Shown: positions 45,428 to 54,406, counted from the first letter of the stretch. The stretch: 64,000 bases of DNA from Luedemannella flava (GCF_039528515.1 NZ_BAAALT010000022.1:1-64000); one strand, 5' to 3'. The notes: generated by a model not told the origin, from the letters alone. Made by a program: numbers and translations.

Positions 45428-45916
45428 GTGGTGGTCGACGGCAAGGCTCAGGACTCGGACGGGAAGACCGACAGCAGCTTCTCTCGCCCGATCTCGCTCG
45501 ACCCGGTGACGGTGGCGTACCTGCGGCGGCACCTGGCGATGCTCCGCCAGGAGCGGAAGGAGTTCGGCGACAGCTACCAGGACCACGGCAAGCTGTTCTG
45601 CCACCCGGACGGCCGGCTGATCCATCCGGACACGATCACGCGCCGGTTCAACCGGCTGGTGGACCGCGCGGGCGTGCCACGGATCAGGCTGCACGACGTC
45701 CGGCACACGTACGCCACGGTGACGCTCGATAACGGCGAGGACCTGAAGGTGGTCAGTGACCGCCTCGGGCACGCCAACATGAACGTCACCGCGCAGATCT
45801 ACACGCACAGATCGGTGGGCAGGGACCGCGACGCGGCCACCCGGATCGCCGATCTGATCTTCGGCGAGGACTGGCATGCGCCCGAGACGCCGGAGGAGGA
45901 CGAGGAAGCCGCGTAA
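45428..45916 (+). pseudogene. 5'-truncated tyrosine recombinase (integrase) fragment
   Basis: 162 codons covering only the C-terminal catalytic half. Present are HDVRHTYATVTL (box with H and Arg), LGHANMNVTAQIYTH (H and the nucleophile Tyr) and a downstream acidic tail. The N-terminal SAM-like DNA-binding domain and the first catalytic Arg are missing. A GTG with GGAGG upstream begins the frame, but the product would be inactive. Full-length actinobacterial integrases of this type are about 380-450 aa. The fragment points towards the tRNA-derived repeat at 45998 and ends just before a terminator, the usual place for int beside an attachment site. Confidence 0.8.
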
Positions 45917-45956
45917 GGACCCGCGCTGGCTTCACTTCTGGCTTCACTAGGCATGA

Positions 45957-45991
45957 AAACGCCCCCTCAGATGATCTCTGAGGGGGCGTTT
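45957..45991. terminator. Bidirectional terminator after the integrase fragment
   Basis: Perfect 15-bp arms (AAACGCCCCCTCAGA, 45957-45971, and its complement, 45977-45991) enclose TGATC and give a T-run on both strands. Confidence 0.85.
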
Positions 45992-45997
45992 CTCCTA

Positions 45998-46032
45998 GTA
46001 GCGGGGCTAGGATTTGAACCTAGGACCTCTGG
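45998..46032 (-). repeat. Attachment-site copy: 35-bp duplicate of the 3' end of tRNA-fMet
   Basis: Identical over 35 bp to 50157-50191. It contains the 3' part of the initiator tRNA (T-arm and acceptor 3' strand) but no 5' half, so it is an att remnant, not a tRNA gene. The rest of the 443-bp gap up to 46359 shows no recognisable gene. Confidence 0.88.
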
Positions 46033-46359
46033 ATCCTTGGATGAAGATCGCCGCCATCGACAGCCTGGCAAATTGCACTGAAGTGTGCCTGAGCTGCGCC
46101 GAAGGAGAGCTTCAAAGATCCGTCTTGCATTGGATGGGTCGCGCTCAGGGCATTTCCGAGGGGTAAGCGAGGGCTCGCTCTTGCGGCCACCGACTTGGTG
46201 ATGTCGCCGTCGGCGGCGCGTCCGGCCAACTCCTTGATCAGCGCGCCGACCTGGGCGATCAGTCGCCCCGCAGGCGGCGTCAGAAAAGTGGCGCACACGC
46301 CGGCCTGAAGTTGCCCCGGTAGCCCGAACAACCTGTCGGGCCACCGGGGCACTTCAACA

Positions 46360-46620
46360 CTATTTCAGATCGTGGTCGCCCAACCGCTGGCTTCGGTTCG
46401 CTTCCGTACGATCACTGTTCCGCCGATGCAACAGTCGCTCAATAGTGGGAGACGTGAATATTGCCACTGCACCGAGTGCCCAATAAATCCCGGAGATCAA
46501 ATGATTGCCCCCGCCGAACAGAAATACGCAAACCTCGACGACAACACCCACCGCAAACACGACCGGAACAATTGAGCCAACCTTCAGCGGTCTCCCCACC
46601 ATATCCTCTATCCACCTCAC
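46360..46620 (-). CDS. Small two-TM protein coupled to an RHS tip (possible immunity protein)
   Basis: 86 aa. Two hydrophobic segments (VGSIVPVVFAVGVVVEVCVFLF and ISGIYWALGAVAIFTSPTI) are followed by a charged tail. The start GTG overlaps the stop codon of the preceding RHS fragment in GTGA, so translation is coupled. Base composition is less GC-rich than the backbone. Small membrane proteins directly downstream of RHS tips are commonly cognate immunity proteins against membrane-acting toxins; that role is inferred from position and topology only. Confidence 0.5.
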   Translation of the reverse strand: MRWIEDMVGRPLKVGSIVPVVFAVGVVVEVCVFLFGGGNHLISGIYWALGAVAIFTSPTIERLLHRRNSDRTEANRSQRLGDHDLK

Positions 46621-48447
46621 AGGAACAAGCAGCCGAGATCCATAACCGCCAGGATGACGCTGGCCATTCCAGCAAAACGGCGCAGCGCAATACGCTTCTT
46701 GTGACCCATATTAACCATCGACCAAGTACTCCCCGACTTGACCATCTTGCTCGCCTTGCCTTGCTGCCACTTCACCCATCCGCCGGTGGCAGCGCCAACA
46801 GGAACGGTGTACGCAGCCGACTTGCCGCAGAAGTTTCGATATGTGGCGGATATGACGCCCGGAAGACTCCGGATACCCCAGCTGAGCTTAATGTATCCAC
46901 GGGCCCACTTTGGCGCAGCAGCCTTGGCCGCTATTTGAACGCATTTTTTGAACCCAAGGACCAGGAAGCCCTTCAAGCCCATATGCGCACAACGCCCGTC
47001 GAGATCAAACTTGTTGGCAGGATCCTGACAGGCGTAGTCGTACGCGTTGCAGCTACCCCCAAAGACGGGGTCCACCTGTAGAAACCTGCCCAGGGCCGTG
47101 GCGTAGAGCCGGACTCCCATGAGAACGACGCCCGACGGGGTATCGGCCGCTCGCTGCTTTTCCCCCAGCCATCCGTAGCGCTGGGCCCCAACGTCATCGT
47201 TATTCCGCGGCTGGCCGTACTCGGTCGTCTCACCGACGGTGGCGGGCACAAGATCAGCGTTCTCCATGGTGGCGACGATGTCGCTATGAAGGTTTGACAG
47301 CTGCCATCCGATGCTTGAGGTTCCGTTGGTCGCAACAATTGCTGCCATACCACCGAGGCCATCAACGGACCGGGTCGTTACTCCGCCTGACTCATTTGTC
47401 CAGGCCGGGCTGTCCGTGTCGTCCGCGTAGTGATGGATTCTTGTCGTCGTGGTGCTTCCATCGCTGTCGGTCCAGTTGCGAACCCTGTCGCCGTTCCCGT
47501 CCAAGGTATAGGTGGTCGTCCTGCCGGCCTGGCTCAGCGAGCGGACGAGGTCTGTCACGTGGTATGTCACGGACAGGTCGCCGCCCGCGGAAGAACCGGT
47601 GGATGCGGCTGGCACGGTGGTAGCCCTGCTGAGAATGTCGTGGACGAACCCGCTCGCCGTGATCCGATCGGCGGTGTCGTACGACGTCGTTGTCGTGGTT
47701 CCCGTTGACGTCTGGCAGCCGCCATCAGACGCGGCGGCGTAAGTCGTGAGGCTCGTGCGGTCGCCGGCGGAATTGAACCCGTAGACCCGGACCGCTGGGC
47801 GTTCTCCTCGTACAGGGTGCAATCGGTCTGACCGCATCCGACCATGGTGTAAGTCAACCCGCTCGGGTCACCCGTCTCATCGTGGGCCGTGGCGACAACA
47901 ACGCCGTTCGGCCACGTCTGGGAGATCAACGCCCCGTTGGAGTCATAGACACCCGATGAGAAGGTGCCTACCTGGGAGTCCGCTACCGAGGTCACGAGAC
48001 CGCGTCGCTCCGATCCACCGTCATAGGTGTAAGTGCGGGTGCCCTTGCCATCGTCTGAGGTGGCGACTCGACCGGCCAGGTCGTACGTCGTCGTCGCTGT
48101 GCTGCCGTCGGCATCGGTGTATGAGGTCATCCGGCCCAGGTGTCGTATGTTCGCACGACTTCCGCTGTCACGCTGCCGCCGGACACGGTCTGGGTTCGAG
48201 TGGCAACACCACTGGCCGCGTCGTACACCGTCCTGCGGGTTGGCACTGAGGTACCGGTGCCGGACGCGCCAGCGACGTCGACGGTGTAGATCCGTCCGGC
48301 GCCGTCGTAGGCGGTGGTTGTGGTGCGCAGGGTGCCTGCGGAGGTCTTCTCGACAAGCGTTCTCATCTGGTTGAACATGTCGTATGTGGTGACAGCGACA
48401 GGCAGTTTGGTGTGCCCCGGCAATTCCGGACAGCTGAATTTGTGGAT

Positions 48448-49329
48448 TTAGGCTGCTTGCTGCCGGTTGAGGTACTCGTCGTGGACTTCCTGGGGTGTCC
48501 GGTATCCGAGTCCTGAGTGGATTCGCCGGTTATTGCGGTGGAACTCGATGTAGCGGGTCACGTCCGTGACGGCGTGTCGCTTCGTTGGGTAGACGGTGCG
48601 GTGCACACGCTCGTTCTTCAACGCGGCGTTGAACGACTCGGCGAGGGCGTTGTCCCAGCACACACCGGTCCGCCCGACGGAGGGCCGCACGTTGAGACGT
48701 GCCAACTGTGCACGGAACTGGGCCGAGGTGTACTGGCAGCCGCGATCGGAATGGAAGATCGCCTGCGGGGCCAGGGTGATCCGTTGCGCGGCCATCGTGA
48801 TCGCGTCGCAGACCAGCGACGCGTTCAGGTGACCTGCGATGGCGTAGCCGGCCACCATCTTGGTGTGACAGTCGATGACGGTGGCGAGGTAGACGAACCC
48901 CTGCCACGTCGCGATGTAGGTGATGTCACCGACGAGCTTGACGCCCGGCGCCTGCGCGGTGAAGTCGCGCCTGACGAGGTCGGGTGTGGTCGGCGCGTCG
49001 GGGTCGGGCACCGTGGTCAGGCGCCATGGGCGTGGCTGGCAGGCGATGAGGTTGTGCTCGCGCACGATGTCGCGGACCAGTTCCGGGCCGCACTCGACGC
49101 CGCGGCGGCGTAGTTCGTGCCACACCCGCCGGTAACCGTAGGTCTCGTCGAGGTCGGCGAACACCTCACGGACCTGTTGCGCGAGAACGGTTCTGCGCTC
49201 AACGGTCGCCGACGCCGGCCGGTTGCGCCATTCGTAGTAGCCGGCCCGTGACACGGCCGCCCAGGCGCACATCTTCACGACCGGGTAGTGGGCCTTCTCG
49301 CCGTCGATGAACTCGTACTTGCTGCTCAC
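48448..49329 (-). CDS. IS3-family transposase OrfB (DDE integrase domain)
   Basis: 293 aa, the catalytic part of an IS3-type transposase. An N-terminal HTH_21 segment (TVLAQQVREVFADLDETYGYRRVWHELRRRGVECG) precedes the rve/DDE core. The acidic residues are visible in KLVGDITYIAT (first D), IFHSDRGCQYTS (second D) and DNALAESFNAALKNE (Glu). The C-terminal IEFHRNNRRIHSGLGYRTPQEV is typical. The start GTG overlaps the orfA stop in GTGA, so OrfB may be made by coupling or by frameshifting to an OrfAB fusion. All catalytic residues are present, so the element may still be active. Confidence 0.92.
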   Translation of the reverse strand: MSSKYEFIDGEKAHYPVVKMCAWAAVSRAGYYEWRNRPASATVERRTVLAQQVREVFADLDETYGYRRVWHELRRRGVECGPELVRDIVREHNLIACQPRPWRLTTVPDPDAPTTPDLVRRDFTAQAPGVKLVGDITYIATWQGFVYLATVIDCHTKMVAGYAIAGHLNASLVCDAITMAAQRITLAPQAIFHSDRGCQYTSAQFRAQLARLNVRPSVGRTGVCWDNALAESFNAALKNERVHRTVYPTKRHAVTDVTRYIEFHRNNRRIHSGLGYRTPQEVHDEYLNRQQAA

Positions 49330-49616
49330 CGGTACTCCTGGGCGAAGAAGGCCGCCGCTTTTCCCAGGAACTCGTTGCGCATCCGCAGTTCCCGGTTCTC
49401 CTTCTCCAGCTCACGCAGGCGGGCCCGTTCGCTGAGCGTCAGCGGCGCCTCGTCGACCGGATGCTGGCGCCGGTAGGTGTTGACCCAGTTGCCCAGGGTG
49501 CCCTCGTTGATGCCCAACTCCCGGGCGACCTGCGCGATCGGACGCGACGTCTCGATCACCATCTTCACCGCCTCGTCCCGGTACGCCGACGTGAAATTCT
49601 TCTTCGCTCGTGCCAT
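49326..49616 (-). CDS. IS3-family transposase OrfA (HTH protein)
   Basis: 96 aa. An N-terminal helix-turn-helix (YRDEAVKMVIETSRPIAQVARELGINEGTLGNWVNTYRRQH) binds the element ends. It is followed by a leucine-zipper-like helix (LSERARLRELEKENRELRMRNEFLGKAAAFFAQEYR) used for multimerisation. The ATG at 49616 has GGAGG at a good distance. It overlaps orfB by four bases. Confidence 0.9.
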   Translation of the reverse strand: MARAKKNFTSAYRDEAVKMVIETSRPIAQVARELGINEGTLGNWVNTYRRQHPVDEAPLTLSERARLRELEKENRELRMRNEFLGKAAAFFAQEYR

Positions 49617-50075
49617 CTGATTCCTCCGAAAGATCAACGACCCGATTTAGGGGTCGTTGTCCGGAATCTTCAGGGCACTTCAGTTCGGGGCCGCTGGCCG
49701 CTTGACCGCCGGGTTGCGTCCGGCAGACGAGGTTGGCCCACTCGGGGTGGCTGTCGCACTCGCTGTAGCCGGATCCGGTGCCCGCCCGGTAGTAGACGTA
49801 CTGTCGGGTGGCCGGCGTGTTGGTGCTGGTGCCGCCGGCTGGCGCGGTGGTTGACGTGGTGAGTCCGGTCGTGGAGTCGTATGTGGTGCGGGTGGCCAGG
49901 GCCAGCCCGGAGGGGTCGACTGTGGAGATGTTCGGCTGGCGGAGCGTCCAGTCGTACCCGGTCGTGGTGGTACGGGCGTCGGCATCGGTCAGGATGCCGG
50001 GGACAAGGAAGCGGCCTAGCGGGCCACGCTGGCTTCGGTCTGGACGCGAACCTGACTGTAGATCGCATAAGCCGG

Positions 50076-50125
50076 GGGTTTTCGGGGGGCGGTTCAAAAC
50101 CAGATCGATAAAAGCGAAAGCCCTG
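50076..50125. repeat. tRNA-adjacent flank, matched at 45369-45415
   Basis: This sequence lies just outside the tRNA terminator and marks the truncated 5' limit of the RHS remnant. A degenerate copy precedes the integrase fragment. Confidence 0.5.
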
Positions 50126-50150
50126 ACCAGCAAATGCTGGTCAGGGCTTT
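50117..50150. terminator. tRNA-fMet terminator
   Basis: Perfect 15-bp arms (AAAGCCCTGACCAGC, 50117-50131, and its complement, 50136-50150) with a 4-nt loop lie seven bases past the tRNA 3' end on the minus strand. Confidence 0.8.
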
Positions 50151-50156
50151 CATTTT

Positions 50157-50191
50157 GTAGCGGGGCTAGGATTTGAACCTAGGACCTCTGG
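50157..50191 (-). repeat. Attachment core inside the tRNA-fMet 3' end
   Basis: A 35-bp identity with 45998-46032 starts at the tRNA 3' end and stops in the anticodon arm, as is usual for tyrosine-recombinase elements that rebuild the tRNA on integration. Confidence 0.85.
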
Positions 50192-50231
50192 GTTATGAGC
50201 CCAGCGAGCTACCGAGCTGCTCCACCCCGCG
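50158..50231 (-). tRNA. Initiator tRNA-Met (CAU)
   Basis: A 74-nt cloverleaf. Acceptor 5' CGCGGGG pairs with 3' CCCCGCU except at position 1-72 (C opposite U), a mismatch typical of initiator tRNAs. The anticodon loop is CUCAUAA, flanked by three G-C pairs (GGG/CCC), the other initiator hallmark. The T-arm is CUAGG-UUCAAAU-CCUAG. CCA is not encoded. Its 3' half is the attachment site of the adjoining island. Confidence 0.95.
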
Positions 50232-50295
50232 TCGCCTCGGAAACACTAGCTCATGAACCCCCGGAACCGCAAAGAGGATGACGGGGGCCACATAA

Positions 50296-50329
50296 AGATC
50301 GCCCGGCGGAGTGATCCGCCGGGCGATCT
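50296..50329. terminator. Terminator of the UPF0182 gene
   Basis: Perfect 15-bp arms (AGATCGCCCGGCGGA, 50296-50310, and its complement, 50315-50329) with loop GTGA lie between the UPF0182 stop and the tRNA gene, both on the minus strand. Confidence 0.82.
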
Positions 50330-50345
50330 GTCGCCGTTTGACCGG

Positions 50346-53315
50346 TTACCGCGTGGGGGTTCCGCCGCCCGCCGCCGCCTGGGCCGCCTCGAACTCCTTG
50401 ATGGCGGCGTCCAGTTCGCTGAGCGCCTTGCCGTACTCCTCGAAGTTGCCTGACTGCTGGGCGGCCTTCAGCTTCTGGATCGCGGTGTTCATCTTGGCCG
50501 TCGCCTCCGCCAGGTTGCCTGACGGCGGCGTGGCGGGGGCCGTGGGCGTCGTCGGCGGCGTGGTCGGGGTTGTCGGCGTCGTCGGGGTGGTCGGCGTCGT
50601 GGGCGTCGTCGGGGCGGTGGTGTCTCCCTTGACCAGCTGCGCGAGCGCCTGGTCGAGGGTGTCCGCGTAGCCGAGCTTGTCGCCGTAGCTGACGAGCACC
50701 TTCTTCAGCAGCGGGAAGGAGTTGCTCACGTTGCTCTTCAGGTACACCGGCTGGACGTAGAGCATGCCGCCGCCGTACGGGAGGGAGAGCAGGTTGCCGT
50801 AGACCAGTTGGGACTGGCTGCCCGTGCCCTGGAGCTGGTTGAGCGAGGTGCGGGTGTTGGGGTCGTTGGCCATGTTCTGCTGGGCCTGCCCGGGGCCGGG
50901 GATGCGGTTCTCCCGGGGCAGTTCGAGCACCTCGAGCTGTGGCTCGCCGTTGACGTACCGGCCTGTCATGAGGGCGGCGAGGTTCTGCCGCCGGGCGGGC
51001 GTCAGCGCCGCCGTGAGCTGGAACGTCGTGGCCTCCTCGCCCGGGAACTGGGTGAGCAGGTAGTACGGCGGCTGCTTGCCGGCCGCGGTCGTCGAGCCGT
51101 GCCGTGCCGGGTCGTCCGGCACCGCCCAGAAGTCCGCTCCGGTGTTGAACTCCTTGGGGTCCTTCACGTGGAAGCGCGAGAGCAGGTCCCGCTGGACCTT
51201 GAACAGGTCCTCGGGGTAGCGGAAGTGCGCCGCCAGCTCGGCCGGGATCGCGGACTTCGGCTTGATCAGGTCGCTGCCGAACGCCTTGTTCCAGGCCTTG
51301 AGGACCGGGTCCGACTCGTCGAAGTTGTAGAGGGTCACCGTGCCGTCGTAGGCGTCGACGGTGGCCTTCACCGAGTTGCGGATGTAGTTGATGTTCTCCT
51401 TGGCCTGGGCGGCCACGCCGCCGGTGCCGGTGAGCGCGTCCGTGGTCGACTCGGCCAGGTCGGTGCGCTGGGCGTACGGGTACGTCGACGAGGTCGTGTA
51501 GCCGTCCAGGATCCAGACGATCTTCCCACCGATCACGGCCGGGTACGGGTCGCCGTCCAGGCGCAGGAACGGGGCGACCTTCTTGACGCGCTCGCGCGGG
51601 TCGCGGATGTAGAGCAGCTTGGAGTTGTCGTTGAAGACGTCCGAGAGGATGAAGTTGCCCTCGCGGTAGTGCAGCGCGTACAGCAGGCGCCGGCCGAACG
51701 AGCCGACGTCGATGCCGCCCTTGCCCTGGTACGTGTAGTGCTGCTCGCTCTCGCCGGCCGGACGGTCGAACTCGCTGTCGCCCGTCGCGCCGTCGGGCTT
51801 GCCCACCACGACGTAGTCGGTGGCGAGCTCGCCGTAGTAGACGCGCGGCTGCTGCGCCGAGATGACCTCGTTGGGCGAGGCGCAGCCCGAGCCCGTGGTC
51901 TCGCCGGTCGCCGTGGTCTGCTCGCCCAGGAAGCCGCCGGAGACGAAGAACGGCAGGCCGTTGCAGACCGTCTTGTTCGCGGGCGCGGCCACGAAACCGT
52001 ACCCGTGGGTGAAGACCGTGTGCTGGTTCTGCCAGTTGGTCTGCTGGCCGGTCAGCTTGCTGTAGTTGATTTCGCGGACGCCGACGACGTAGTCCTGGGT
52101 CTTGCCGCCGATCGTGTACCGGTCGATGTCGAGCTGCTCGTTGAAGTCGTAGAACGGGCGGATCTGCTGCGCCTGCGTGAACGCGTCGGACACGACCGCC
52201 GGGTCGAGCAGCCGGATGTTGGGCACGATCGTGGTGTCGGTGGTCAGCGACGGCGGCGGCGTCAGCGTGTTCGCCGCGTACGCCTGCGTCTTCACCTTGT
52301 CGAGGCCGTACGCGGCGAGGGTGCCGTCGATCGTGCGCTTGATGTACGGCGCTTCCTTGTCGCGGATGTTCGGCTTCACCGTGAAGTACTGCACGGCCGC
52401 GGGGTAGACGCCGCCGATCGCGACCGCGGCGATGCCGAGCAGCGCCAGCGACGCGCCCGCCCACACGAGGTTGCGGCCCCGCATGTTGGAGAAGACGATG
52501 ATCGCCACCGCGACGAGCACGGAGATGTAGCCGAGGATCTCCTTGGCCGGCAGCAGCGCGTTGATGTCGGTGTACCCGGCGCCCCACAGGTCGGTGCCCT
52601 CGTTGAAGTCGAGCAGCAGCGCGCGCCTGTCCAGCACGTACGCCGCGGCCTTGAGCAGCACGAAGACGGCGATGAGCGTGGTGAGGTGGACCCGCGCGGC
52701 GGTGGTCATGCGGTCGCCGGCGCCCTGCAGGCGCACCCCGCCGTAGAGGTAGTGCATGGCGAGCGAGCCGATGATGGCGAGCGTGGTCGCCGCGAAGCCG
52801 AAGTCGAGCAGGTAGCGCCAGAACGGGTAGTCGAAGACGTAGAAGCCGACGTCCACCTTGAACTGCGGGTCGGTGACCCCGAACTTGCCGCCGTTGGCGA
52901 ACAGCAGCCACTGCTGCCAGTGCCCCTGCGCGGCCAGGCCGGCGAACAGGCCGACGACGCCGGCGATCAGCCCCGTCCACAGCTTGATGCGCGGCGTGAG
53001 CAGCACCCGGTAGCGGTCGAGCGCGTGCTGCTCCAACGAGTTGGCGCGCAGCAGCGGCCGCGTCCGGTAGGCGAGGTAGAGGTTGCCGAAGACGATCCCG
53101 GCCATGACCAGGCCAAAGATCAGGAACAACAGCAGACGGGTACGCAGCATGCCCGCGAACACGCTGGTGTAGCCGACCTCGCCGAACCACAACCAGTCGG
53201 TCCACAGGTTGACGATCCGGTCGGCGAACATGAAGACGAGCAGGACCACGGCCAGGACGACGATCGTGACCCGGCCGCGCCGGCTGACTCGGGGCAGGGG
53301 GCTTCGCATCACCAC
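50346..53315 (-). CDS. UPF0182 family large membrane protein
   Basis: 989 aa, orthologous by pattern and gene order to M. tuberculosis Rv3193c. Seven or so transmembrane helices lie in the first 320 residues (from VTIVVLAVVLLVFMFADRIV to LVWAGASLALLGIAAVAIGGVY). A large extracytoplasmic domain follows (YFTVKPNIRDKEAPYIKRTIDGTLAAYGL, FGRRLLYALHYREGNFILSD). The C-terminus carries a PTTPTT repeat linker and a helical tail (ATAKMNTAIQKLKAAQQSGNFEEYGKALSELDAAIKEFEAAQ). The biochemical role of the family is unknown. The GTG at 53315 is six bases after a possible -10 TAGTGT, so it may be leaderless. It is next to the PDZ protease gene on the same strand, as in other actinobacteria. Confidence 0.9.
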   Translation of the reverse strand: MVMRSPLPRVSRRGRVTIVVLAVVLLVFMFADRIVNLWTDWLWFGEVGYTSVFAGMLRTRLLLFLIFGLVMAGIVFGNLYLAYRTRPLLRANSLEQHALDRYRVLLTPRIKLWTGLIAGVVGLFAGLAAQGHWQQWLLFANGGKFGVTDPQFKVDVGFYVFDYPFWRYLLDFGFAATTLAIIGSLAMHYLYGGVRLQGAGDRMTTAARVHLTTLIAVFVLLKAAAYVLDRRALLLDFNEGTDLWGAGYTDINALLPAKEILGYISVLVAVAIIVFSNMRGRNLVWAGASLALLGIAAVAIGGVYPAAVQYFTVKPNIRDKEAPYIKRTIDGTLAAYGLDKVKTQAYAANTLTPPPSLTTDTTIVPNIRLLDPAVVSDAFTQAQQIRPFYDFNEQLDIDRYTIGGKTQDYVVGVREINYSKLTGQQTNWQNQHTVFTHGYGFVAAPANKTVCNGLPFFVSGGFLGEQTTATGETTGSGCASPNEVISAQQPRVYYGELATDYVVVGKPDGATGDSEFDRPAGESEQHYTYQGKGGIDVGSFGRRLLYALHYREGNFILSDVFNDNSKLLYIRDPRERVKKVAPFLRLDGDPYPAVIGGKIVWILDGYTTSSTYPYAQRTDLAESTTDALTGTGGVAAQAKENINYIRNSVKATVDAYDGTVTLYNFDESDPVLKAWNKAFGSDLIKPKSAIPAELAAHFRYPEDLFKVQRDLLSRFHVKDPKEFNTGADFWAVPDDPARHGSTTAAGKQPPYYLLTQFPGEEATTFQLTAALTPARRQNLAALMTGRYVNGEPQLEVLELPRENRIPGPGQAQQNMANDPNTRTSLNQLQGTGSQSQLVYGNLLSLPYGGGMLYVQPVYLKSNVSNSFPLLKKVLVSYGDKLGYADTLDQALAQLVKGDTTAPTTPTTPTTPTTPTTPTTPPTTPTAPATPPSGNLAEATAKMNTAIQKLKAAQQSGNFEEYGKALSELDAAIKEFEAAQAAAGGGTPTR

Positions 53316-53389
53316 GGGGCAACACTACGGCGTGTCCGCTACCCCGGCCCCTCCACCACCCGTCCAGACTCGCGGGGAATTGCCCTTTC

Positions 53390-54406
53390 TCAGCGAGTAC
53401 ACAGCTGGGGTTGACCGCCCTCACGGATGGTCTTGAGCGCCGTCACCGCGTCGGTCAGTGTCGACACCTGGACGAGCGGCAGACCCTCCTGCGCGTTGGC
53501 GACCGCCTCGGCGCAGTTGGCCTTCGGGGTGAGGAACCAGGCGGCCCCGTCGCGCTTGGCGGCCACCACCTTCTGCGCCACGCCGCCGATCGGGCCTACC
53601 GCGCCCTTCTCGTCGATGGAACCCGTACCAGCAATGATCTTTCCACCGGTGAGGTCGACCGGGTCGAGCTTGTCGATGATGCCGAGGCTCAGCATGAGCC
53701 CGGCCGACGGGCCGCCGACGTCCTCCACCGGGATCTTCACGGTGAACGGGTGCGGCCGCACCAGCTTGGGCACGATGCCCACCCGCGGGTTGCCGTCCTC
53801 GCCCTTCACCGTGGCGACCTGCGCGGTGACCGGCTTGCCGTCGCGGGTGACCTCGATCGTGAGCCTGGTGCCGACGGGCTTCGCGCGGATCAGCTCGAGC
53901 AGCTTGTCGGTCGTGGTGACCGGGGTGCCGTCGATCGAGACGATGATGTCCTCCGGCTTGAGCACGCCGTCGGCCGGCGCGCCCGTGGTCACCTTGTCGA
54001 CGGCGACCTTCTCGGCGAACCCGAGCTGGGCGAGCGCCGCGAGCTGGGCGCTGGACTCGGAGCGCGCGAAGTCCTCGGCGTTCTGCTTCTCGACTTCCTT
54101 CTCCGTCTTGTCCGGCGGGTAGACGAGCTCGCGCGGCACCACCGCCGAGTCGCTGTCCCACCAGCCGCGCAGGGCCTCCAGCAGGGTCAGCTGCGGGCGC
54201 ACGCGGACGGTCACGAAGAGCAGCTGGCCCTCGGACTTCGAGGTCTCGGTGCCGGTGATCGAGATCACCGAGTCGTTGGCCGCGACCGTGTTGTAGGTCG
54301 GCCCCGGGTCCATCTGGACGTACGGCACGTCGGCGCTGCCCACCAGCCAGGTCAGTGCCACCACCAGCACGGCACCGACCACTACCGTCGTCGTACGTCG
54401 CTTCAT
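53390..54406 (-). CDS. PDZ-domain Lon-like serine protease (YlbL family)
   Basis: 338 aa, Rv3194c-like. One N-terminal membrane anchor (TVVVGAVLVVALTWLVGSA) leads into an extracytoplasmic region (VPYVQMDPGPTYNT...) and a PDZ domain (about 130-205, PADGVLKPEDIIVSIDGTPVTTTDKLLELI). A LonC-type protease domain ends the protein with dyad S234 (VGGPSAGLML) and K279 (GGVAQKVVAAK), 45 residues apart as in Lon. Bacillus YlbL is involved in envelope or cell-division quality control; the substrate here is unknown. It is upstream of UPF0182 on the same strand and divergent from the DUF2342 gene. Confidence 0.9.
   Translation of the reverse strand: MKRRTTTVVVGAVLVVALTWLVGSADVPYVQMDPGPTYNTVAANDSVISITGTETSKSEGQLLFVTVRVRPQLTLLEALRGWWDSDSAVVPRELVYPPDKTEKEVEKQNAEDFARSESSAQLAALAQLGFAEKVAVDKVTTGAPADGVLKPEDIIVSIDGTPVTTTDKLLELIRAKPVGTRLTIEVTRDGKPVTAQVATVKGEDGNPRVGIVPKLVRPHPFTVKIPVEDVGGPSAGLMLSLGIIDKLDPVDLTGGKIIAGTGSIDEKGAVGPIGGVAQKVVAAKRDGAAWFLTPKANCAEAVANAQEGLPLVQVSTLTDAVTALKTIREGGQPQLCTR

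Larger units (their letters stand above)
48413..49677 (-). mobile_element. IS3-family insertion sequence
   Basis: A 1265-bp element bounded by 20-bp imperfect inverted repeats, TGCCCCGGCAATTCCGGACA (48413-48432) against TGCCCTGAAGATTCCGGACA read from the other end (49658-49677). It carries orfA and orfB. A clean 3-bp target duplication is not seen, so the junctions may have changed since insertion. It interrupts the RHS remnant. Confidence 0.88.
46617..50075 (-). pseudogene. RHS-repeat gene remnant with intact toxin tip, broken by frameshifts and an IS
   Basis: Reading from 50075 downwards, RHS/YD repeats are seen (ILTDADARTTTTGYDWTLRQPN, then after the IS AVTTYDMFNQMRTLVEKT, YDGAGRIYTVDVAG, YDLAGRVATSDDGKG). 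The core motif VRLYATALGRFLQVDPVFGGSCNAYDYACQDPANKFDLDG is followed by a tip of about 110 residues. The N-terminal two-thirds of a normal RHS protein is missing at the tRNA side. One frameshift lies near 48130 (RTYDTW to GRMTSYTD) and one near 47790 (YEENAQ to VYGFNS). An IS3-type element splits the repeats at 48413-49677. The frame 46617-47837 itself is open through the core and tip. Confidence 0.8.

Noticed and set aside
45998..46032. A second tRNA-Met gene
   Set aside because: Only the 3' 35 bases match; the 5' half and acceptor 5' strand are absent, so it is an attachment remnant.
46020..46352. Minus-strand frames of 110-125 aa next to the att site
   Set aside because: They read through the tRNA-derived repeat and show no domain or ribosome site.
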